Below, in pieces: positions 41,076 through 45,316 of a stretch of DNA of 45,316 nucleotides. Both the position numbers and the translations under genes were made by a program. Position 1 is the stretch's first letter. Every line of letters begins with the position of its first letter. Where the stretch lies: the NCBI RefSeq assembly GCF_900182585.1, contig NZ_FXTM01000017.1:1-45316 (forward strand). The letters run 5' to 3'. This DNA is from Balnearium lithotrophicum. GTDB taxonomy: Bacteria; Aquificota; Aquificia; Desulfurobacteriales; Desulfurobacteriaceae. The notes below the pieces were generated by a model. The model was given only the letters and a program-made list of their open reading frames with translations. It was not told the origin of the DNA and made no database searches.

Positions 41076-41728
41076 TTCACCTCCGGCCAAAAGAGGTTTT
41101 CCCTCTTTAACTCCTCAATCAACTCTAAAACCTCCTCATCGCTTAAATCGTGGAAGTCCTGGTAAAAGGAGGCAACTGCAAAGGGAAGCTCCCTACTCTC
41201 AATTAGACAGTAGACACCGTCGTAGTATCTCTCTAAGAGCTCCTTTGTGTGAACGGGACACACCGGTGATACTGCAAAGACCTTTTCAGGGTTCAATTTC
41301 CTTAAAAACTTAACGGCGGCAATTGCCGTATAACCTGAAGCAAATCCGTCGTCGACAACAACTGCAACCTTTCCGTTTAGTTTTTTATAACCCTTTCCAC
41401 TTCTGTAAACCTCGTTTCTCCTTAAAACCTCCCTGTAAACCTCCCTTGCTATCTCCTTAATCGTCTTCGGAGATAGGTAATCCTTAAAATCGGGATTTAG
41501 AACAACCTCCCCATCAAGGGTTATAGCCCCAAAACCTGCCTCTGGATTCCAAGGTATAGGTAGTTTTCTGACAACTATAATGTCTAAAGGTAGTTTCTTT
41601 TTCTTTGCCATTGCATAACCTACAGGAACTCCTCCCCTTGGAATGGCAAATATTACGCTGTTTTTAGGGAGCTCTATCTTTTTAGAGACCTCTATTCCCC
41701 CGTGGAGCCTGTCCTTAAATATGGCCAT
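41072..41728 (-). CDS. Predicted phosphoribosyltransferase (COG1926 type)
   Basis: A 218-residue PRTase fold. The PRPP loop is VAVVVDDGFASGYTAIAAV; the N-terminal FAIPRGGVPVGYAMAKK and LPLDIIVVRKLPIPWNPEAGFGAI are conserved in this family, which has no settled substrate. Some members carry an extra hydrolase domain, absent here. The gene heads a run with cdd and the response regulator; coupling with cdd by ATGA overlap suggests a nucleobase or nucleoside salvage role (inference). Divergent from the DUF104 gene. Confidence 0.85.
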   Translation of the reverse strand: MAIFKDRLHGGIEVSKKIELPKNSVIFAIPRGGVPVGYAMAKKKKLPLDIIVVRKLPIPWNPEAGFGAITLDGEVVLNPDFKDYLSPKTIKEIAREVYREVLRRNEVYRSGKGYKKLNGKVAVVVDDGFASGYTAIAAVKFLRKLNPEKVFAVSPVCPVHTKELLERYYDGVYCLIESRELPFAVASFYQDFHDLSDEEVLELIEELKRENLFWPEVK

Positions 41729-41784
41729 CTCTCCCTCCTCAAAATAAATTTTCTACGTATTCAATATGTGGAGAATTACAGAAA

Positions 41785-42219
41785 ATGAAAAGCTTAAAGG
41801 TTGTCTTTAAAAACGGTGTGTTCGTTCCGTTAGAGCCCGCACCAATTCCTGAGGGTACCGAGGGTATTGTTGTCTATTTGAAAAAAGAGGAGAAAGCAGA
41901 GAAACCAAGCTGGTGGGATAAGCTTTCGGTAGACGAGGAGAAGAGGAGAGCCCTCTTAAGGTTTTCAGTGAATATAAGGAAAAGGATAAGCTACATTGAT
42001 GTAAAGGTTGTTGAAGAGGACGAGGGATTTGAGGTCTTTCTGCTTGTTGATGATGAAACCTCCTCACTAAAACCTGCAATGGAGGAGGCCCTTAAGGTTT
42101 ACGAGGAAATGAACGTTTACATCCCCCTTCAGGTTATATCAAAGAGGAGACTTAACAGGTGGAGGGAGATGGGGAGCTCCATATACAAACGCATTGAGGA
42201 AGGAGTTTCAATAGGATGA
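41785..42219 (+). CDS. DUF104 (AF2212-like) domain fused to a nucleotidyltransferase-like tail
   Basis: A 144-residue protein. Residues 1-35 (LKVVFKNGVFVPLEPAPIPEGTEGIVVYL) match DUF104/AF2212-like antitoxins. The rest (about 65-144), with GFEVFLLVDDETSSLKPAMEEALKVYEEM, VYIPLQVISKRRLNRWREMGSSIYKRIEEGVSIG, resembles the second half of small MNT nucleotidyltransferases, whose tails read like this, but the catalytic GSxxxGxxxxxSDxD loop is missing. So it is a fusion or a decayed nucleotidyltransferase joined to an antitoxin-like strand. No toxin gene adjoins it; the stop overlaps the spoVG start (ATGA). Confidence 0.65.
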   Translation: MKSLKVVFKNGVFVPLEPAPIPEGTEGIVVYLKKEEKAEKPSWWDKLSVDEEKRRALLRFSVNIRKRISYIDVKVVEEDEGFEVFLLVDDETSSLKPAMEEALKVYEEMNVYIPLQVISKRRLNRWREMGSSIYKRIEEGVSIG

Positions 42220-42551
42220 CACGTAAGGAGATTGAGAGACTCCCTGTTATGAATTTAGAGGTTACGGATGTAAAAATTTATCCCTTTGATACCTCTGGTA
42301 TAGGTGGAAATGTGAAAGCAGTTGCAACAGTGAAGATTAACAACATTTTGGAAATCAGGGATATTAAGGTTATATATTCAAACAAGGGCTACTTTATACA
42401 GATGCCCTCTAAAAGGAGCAGGACGGGGGAGTTTGTCCCGATAGTTAATCCCTTGAGTAAGGAGCTCTACCTCCACATAAGGAGGAAGGTTCTCGATGAG
42501 TACAAACGGATTATGGAGAAGTACAATGAAAAGGTTAGTTTTGGCACTTAG
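42216..42551 (+). CDS. spoVG: SpoVG-family nucleic-acid-binding regulator
   Basis: A 111-residue SpoVG. Recognisable as NLEVTDVKIYPF, VKAVATVKINNILEIRDIKVIYSNKGYFIQMPSKRSRTGEFVPIVNPLS, with the conserved MPSK segment. SpoVG binds RNA and DNA and acts as a global regulator in Firmicutes and Borrelia; it also occurs in Aquificota and Deltaproteobacteria, where its role is unclear. Translationally coupled to the DUF104-type gene. The end overlaps the lipoprotein gene by 26 bases. Confidence 0.88.
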   Translation: MTRKEIERLPVMNLEVTDVKIYPFDTSGIGGNVKAVATVKINNILEIRDIKVIYSNKGYFIQMPSKRSRTGEFVPIVNPLSKELYLHIRRKVLDEYKRIMEKYNEKVSFGT

Positions 42552-42867
42552 CGTTTCAGGGCTCTTAATTTCAGGGTGCACCTCAACCCAGCTTTCAAAG
42601 ACCGATGCTGCAATGCTTGGAGCTTTAGGAGGTGCTGCCGTAGGAGCTGCAACACACAAACACTACAAGACAAAGGCAAAAGATGCTGCCATTTACGGAG
42701 CAGTTGCCGGTGGAATTTTAGGCTACGTCTTTGGAAGCGACCAGCAAAACACCCATACGGTCAGTGCAGATACAGACTACGATGTAAAGACAAAGGATGG
42801 TAAGGTTATCCACGTTCACGAAAACTGGTACACAGTCGACAGTCAACCTGCTCCATCAACGAAGTAG
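42526..42867 (+). CDS. Glycine-zipper outer-membrane lipoprotein
   Basis: A 113-residue lipoprotein: signal MKRLVLALSVSGLLISGC with lipobox ISGC, then a glycine-zipper region (MLGALGGAAVGAATHKHYKTKAKDAAIYGAVAGGILGYVFG) of the Rick_17kDa/OmpA-2TM type, and a hydrophilic C-terminus (TVSADTDYDVKTKDGKVIHVHENWYTVDS). The start at 42526 has GGAG ahead and fits the lipoprotein signal; an upstream in-frame start at 42496 would add ten non-signal residues. Coupled to spoVG by a 26-base overlap; envelope integrity role is inferred. Its end overlaps the convergent TrmB gene. Confidence 0.82.
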   Translation: MKRLVLALSVSGLLISGCTSTQLSKTDAAMLGALGGAAVGAATHKHYKTKAKDAAIYGAVAGGILGYVFGSDQQNTHTVSADTDYDVKTKDGKVIHVHENWYTVDSQPAPSTK

Positions 42868-43575
42868 GCTTTCAAAGTAGACCTTAAATGGTTCAATAAC
42901 CGAAGGGTTCTCAGTAAACAGAGCAGAGGAATTGCTGTAAACAATCATTGCTTTTTCTCCGTCCGCTATTAACAGGTAGGGAAGTTTAACCTCCCTTTCA
43001 ATGTAGACTCCCCCCAACTTCTTTATCTCATTTTTGCATGGAAAGTCAAAAATTCCAACGGCAGTTAGTTTAACGGATGGATTTAAGTATCTGTCCAAGT
43101 TCCCCCTGCATCCAAACTTAAAAAGTGGACGAACTCCGGCTATCCATAGAAACTCTTTTGCCTCCGATATCAAGTTTACTGCCTTTGAAACGATACTTTC
43201 CTCTCCTACTATGTTTATCACTCCGGTAAAACTTTCCCTCTCATCACCTTTTGGAAGGAGCTCCTCTATCTCTCCAATGAGCTTCCTTAAAAACTTTTCC
43301 CTCTTCTCAAACTCAGTTTTTAAATGGTAGATTCTACCAAGGAGGGCTTCCCTAACGGGGACGGGGATGTAAACCTTTGGCTTTTCATTGATTGAGTGAA
43401 CGAATCCCTTTTCCTCAAGCCCCTTTAGGGAGTCGTAAATCCTCTGAGGAGGAACTCCCGACCTTCCGGAAATTTCGGTAGCTGTTCCCCTTGAGATGGT
43501 AAGGAGAGAAATATAAGCCTTTGCCTCGTAGGAATTAAGACCAAACTCCTTTAAAAGTTTCACTGCCTTTTCCAT
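42856..43575 (-). CDS. TrmB-family transcriptional regulator
   Basis: A 239-residue protein with an N-terminal winged helix (LKEFGLNSYEAKAYISLLTISRGTATEISGRSGVPPQRIYDSLKGLEEKGFV) typical of TrmB, then a coiled-coil dimer helix (TEFEKREKFLRKLIGEI) and a C-terminal sensor domain (INIVGEESIVSKAVNLISEAKEFLWIAGV) resembling the PLD-like TrmB effector domain. TrmB proteins, mostly archaeal, sense sugars or redox signals. The start is set to 43575 (AGGAAGT ahead), avoiding a 36-base upstream extension. It is divergent from the split-Soret-like gene and may regulate it via the inverted repeat at 43604. Confidence 0.85.
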   Translation of the reverse strand: MEKAVKLLKEFGLNSYEAKAYISLLTISRGTATEISGRSGVPPQRIYDSLKGLEEKGFVHSINEKPKVYIPVPVREALLGRIYHLKTEFEKREKFLRKLIGEIEELLPKGDERESFTGVINIVGEESIVSKAVNLISEAKEFLWIAGVRPLFKFGCRGNLDRYLNPSVKLTAVGIFDFPCKNEIKKLGGVYIEREVKLPYLLIADGEKAMIVYSNSSALFTENPSVIEPFKVYFESLLR

Positions 43576-43603
43576 ACTTCCTATGATACAATAGAATAAA
43601 TTC

Positions 43604-43619
43604 ACCACCAATAAGTGGT
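43604..43619. promoter_or_regulatory. Inverted repeat between TrmB regulator and split-Soret gene
   Basis: ACCAC-CAATAA-GTGGT is a perfect five-base inverted repeat with a six-base centre, between the two divergent starts and just before the ribosome site AAGGAGGG. TACAAT at 43587-43592 could be the -10 for the plus gene. Likely an operator or 5' hairpin; operator use is inference. Confidence 0.4.
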
Positions 43620-43632
43620 TAAGGAGGGTACC

Positions 43633-44367
43633 ATGGAAAGGAGAAAGTTTTTAAAGGATGTTTTAAAGGCAGGAGTAGGGGTAACTGCCGGACTTACAGT
43701 AGGTTCAGCTTTGAGCTTTGCCTCTCAAGGGAAAATAGAACTTCCCTTACCTTACGTTAAACTTGACCCAAAAAAGGTTGCCGATAGGGCTTACGATGGT
43801 TACTACGAGCACGAGTGTGCCTACGGTGTTTTTAACGCAGTAATCGGTGAACTCCAGAGAAAGGTAGGTGGACCCTACCTTGGAATTCCAACACTCATGT
43901 TCTGGTATGGAGGTGGAGGAGCAGCAGGATGGGGAACTCTCTGCGGAACTCTGAATGCTGCAGGTGCTATTTTTAACCTGACGTGTAAACAAAAGGACTT
44001 TAAAGCTATGATTGATACACTTTACGAGTGGTACCAAACTACTCCTCTACCCACCTACATTCCGTGTAAGGGTAACTGGTGCAAGCAACCTTTCCCAAAA
44101 GGTGTTTCTCACTCACCCTTATGCCACGTTTCAGTTCAGAGGTGGTGTAAAAATGCATCTGTTTACTTCGGAAGGCCAATTCTATACAACAGCAAGGAGC
44201 GTTCTGAAAGGTGTGCAAGGCTTTCAGCAACGGTTGCAGCAAAGGTTGTTGAGATGTTGAACGATTACCACTTTGGTAACTTTAAGCCACATAAGGTTAA
44301 GGGTAGCCAGAAGACAAAGATGGACTGCAGATTGTGTCATGAGGTAACTATGAAGGAACTATCTTAA
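43633..44367 (+). CDS. Tat-exported C_GCAxxG_C_C (split-Soret cytochrome-like) redox protein
   Basis: A 244-residue protein. Twin-arginine signal (ERRKFLKDVLKAGVGVTAGLTVGSAL), then the C_GCAxxG_C_C domain: HECAYGVFNAVIGELQRKVGGPYLGIP, YGGGGAAGWGTLCGTLNAAGAIF. A single CxxCH heme site, C232-R-L-C235-H236, is at the C-terminus. This is the layout of split-Soret cytochromes c and related periplasmic redox proteins of sulfate reducers. Extra cysteines (KGNWCKQP, PLCHVS, RWCKNA) may bind a cluster. The ATG has AAGGAGGG ahead. A rhodanese gene follows by 11 bases. Confidence 0.85.
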   Translation: MERRKFLKDVLKAGVGVTAGLTVGSALSFASQGKIELPLPYVKLDPKKVADRAYDGYYEHECAYGVFNAVIGELQRKVGGPYLGIPTLMFWYGGGGAAGWGTLCGTLNAAGAIFNLTCKQKDFKAMIDTLYEWYQTTPLPTYIPCKGNWCKQPFPKGVSHSPLCHVSVQRWCKNASVYFGRPILYNSKERSERCARLSATVAAKVVEMLNDYHFGNFKPHKVKGSQKTKMDCRLCHEVTMKELS

Positions 44368-44378
44368 GGAGATAAAAA

Positions 44379-44792
44379 ATGGAGCTTGATAGGGAACTTT
44401 TAAAGAGAATCCAGGCTATCTTTTCAGAGTTTACTCCTCAGAAGCTCACGAGAAATCCCTGTATTGTTGAAGCAGAACAGGTCGTCAGAATGATTAAGGA
44501 GAAGCAACCTTTTGTTATTCTGGACATCAGAACACCTCTTGAACAGGAATTTATAGCTCCAAGATTAAAGGATACTCTCTACATTCCTATGCACGAGCTC
44601 TTTAAGGAGGAAAATTTAGAGAAACTCCCTAAGGATAGAACCATAATTGTCCTCTGTCATACAGACAGGAGAGCAACTGCTGTAGTTATAGCACTAAGGC
44701 TATTAGGATTCGGAAACACGTTTGTTCTAAAGGATGGCATTAAGGGACTTGCAGAGAGAATAGGAAAGGATATATACAGGGAGCTCCTTTAG
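44379..44792 (+). CDS. Rhodanese-domain sulfurtransferase
   Basis: A 137-residue single rhodanese domain with LDIRTPLEQEFIAPRLKDTLYIPMHEL and the active loop VLCHTDRRATAVVIALRLLGF, whose cysteine would carry the persulfide. GNTFVLKDGIKGLAE is the usual end. A 40-residue N-terminal helical part precedes it. No signal peptide: cytoplasmic. It follows the split-Soret-like gene and faces a DsrE gene, suggesting a sulfur-relay or sulfur-respiration context. The end forms a terminator hairpin. Confidence 0.88.
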   Translation: MELDRELLKRIQAIFSEFTPQKLTRNPCIVEAEQVVRMIKEKQPFVILDIRTPLEQEFIAPRLKDTLYIPMHELFKEENLEKLPKDRTIIVLCHTDRRATAVVIALRLLGFGNTFVLKDGIKGLAERIGKDIYRELL

Positions 44793-44800
44793 AGCTCCCT
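44778..44800. terminator. Bidirectional terminator between rhodanese and DsrE genes
   Basis: AGGGAGCTC (44778-44786) pairs with GAGCTCCCT (44792-44800), nine base pairs and a five-base loop CTTTA, followed by TTTAAAA. It overlaps the rhodanese stop and abuts the DsrE stop, and each arm carries a GAGCTC. Confidence 0.7.
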
Positions 44801-45160
44801 TTAAAACGTTAAAACCTTGTTGCTGTCTAAAACCCACTCTGTAAGGTCGTTCATTGTAGCCTTTTCAGCTCCCTCAAAGTAGGGTTTTCCCTTGTGAATC
44901 CCACACCTCGCCATACACGTCCCGCAGACCTTTACAGGCACTCCCCTTTCGATTAGTTCCTTTAACATTACTACCAAATCCTGGTCGTAGTTTTCAGGTT
45001 TTACCGTTTCGTTTCTTGCAAGGTCAACTGCATCGTTCATGAGGAAAATCCTGACAATTGCTCCCTTTTCAAGGAGCTTTCCTGCAAGCCTTAGGGCATT
45101 CCAGGTTACATCTGTTCCATCGTAGGGCTCCCTGTTTAGGATTAGGAGAACCTTCTGCAT
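44801..45160 (-). CDS. DsrE/DsrF-like sulfur-relay protein
   Basis: A 119-residue DsrE-fold protein: MQKVLLILNREPYDGTDVTWNALRLAGKLLEKGAIVRIFLMNDAV, and a Cys-rich loop VKVCGTCMARCGIHKG. The first cysteine sits where DsrE/TusD-type proteins carry persulfide; three cysteines are close together. Usual length (110-130). It is convergent with the rhodanese gene, a common functional partner. No dsrAB is in view. A GGAGGAAGG ribosome site precedes the ATG. Confidence 0.88.
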   Translation of the reverse strand: MQKVLLILNREPYDGTDVTWNALRLAGKLLEKGAIVRIFLMNDAVDLARNETVKPENYDQDLVVMLKELIERGVPVKVCGTCMARCGIHKGKPYFEGAEKATMNDLTEWVLDSNKVLTF

Positions 45161-45316
45161 CCTTCCTCCTTAGAGATTTTAATAATTTAGTAAATTCTAA
45201 CAAACTTTTTACACTATCGATGAGGGTGTTTGAAAATTGCCATAGGAAACAAAAAAGCCTATCCTCTCCGGTATGAGAGCTAAAATTCTCAACTTCAGAA
45301 AAGTTTTCAAACTCAC
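45161..45316. other. Right-edge intergenic region with a string of short hairpins
   Basis: No gene is seen. Short inverted repeats follow one another on the plus strand: ATAGG...CCTAT, CTCTC-CGGTAT-GAGAG, GAGA...TCTC (competing with the former) and AACTT-CAGAA-AAGTT. This could be a leader RNA of a gene beyond the edge; an ATG near 45274 has no ribosome site. On the minus strand it is the DsrE upstream region. Confidence 0.3.

Noticed and set aside
45225-45290. Possible cyclic-di-GMP riboswitch, because of AAAGCC and CTCTCCGG
   Set aside because: The GGNAGC and tetraloop-receptor parts and the required P1b stem do not match; only scattered similarity.

Overview
The window reads as chromosomal DNA of a thermophilic, anaerobic, hydrogen-using bacterium, most likely from the Desulfurobacteriaceae (Aquificota: Desulfurobacterium, Thermovibrio, Balnearium and relatives). 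The placement is inferred from gene content: a group 3c-like [NiFe] hydrogenase linked to HdrA, an ECF nickel importer, a tungsten/molybdenum aldehyde ferredoxin oxidoreductase, a sulfide-type Thi4 with a short ThiC, an archaeal-style TrmB regulator, a DsrE and a rhodanese. There are almost no tRNA, phage or plasmid features. Genes are packed tightly, many overlap by 1-30 bases, and no stretch above 300 bases lacks a gene.

Layout. (a) 1-5318: accessory block with the tail of an IS transposase, an RHH/PIN toxin-antitoxin pair, hsdS and hsdR of a type I restriction system (no hsdM in view) and a mini metallopeptidase. (b) 5315-6721, minus: trpG and a lone zinc/manganese-type binding lipoprotein. 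(c) 6803-13535, plus: carA, a geranylgeranyl-reductase-like flavoprotein, rlmI, galU and lon. (d) 13513-18647, minus: hdrA(-mvhD fusion), mvhG, mvhA and the maturation protease, behind a good sigma70-type promoter. (e) 18784-22052, minus: nikKMLQO, an ECF importer that presumably feeds nickel to the hydrogenase. (f) 22235-23648, plus: a tiny Cys-rich membrane protein overlapping a porin. (g) 23638-30683, minus: TPR lipoprotein, small membrane protein, aldehyde ferredoxin oxidoreductase, leucyl aminopeptidase and CLC channel. (h) 30774-33067, minus: promoter, TPP riboswitch, thi4, thiC. (i) 33078-38384: M20 amidohydrolase, pyrE, polyprenyl synthase, recG. (j) 38490-39863: an unusual SPOR-TM-bactofilin protein with a strong internal start site. 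(k) 40014-42867: response regulator, cytidine deaminase, phosphoribosyltransferase, then DUF104 protein, SpoVG and a glycine-zipper lipoprotein. (l) 42856-45160: TrmB regulator, split-Soret/C_GCAxxG_C_C redox protein, rhodanese and DsrE protein.

The most striking window-wide signal is not a gene. The palindrome GAGCTC, almost always as RGAGCTCY, occurs about 80 times by hand count where about 6-7 would be expected from composition. It is inside genes, in terminators and in the TPP riboswitch. The most unusual single gene is the SPOR-TM-bactofilin fusion, which appears able to make two proteins from one frame. No CRISPR array, tRNA or rRNA was seen.
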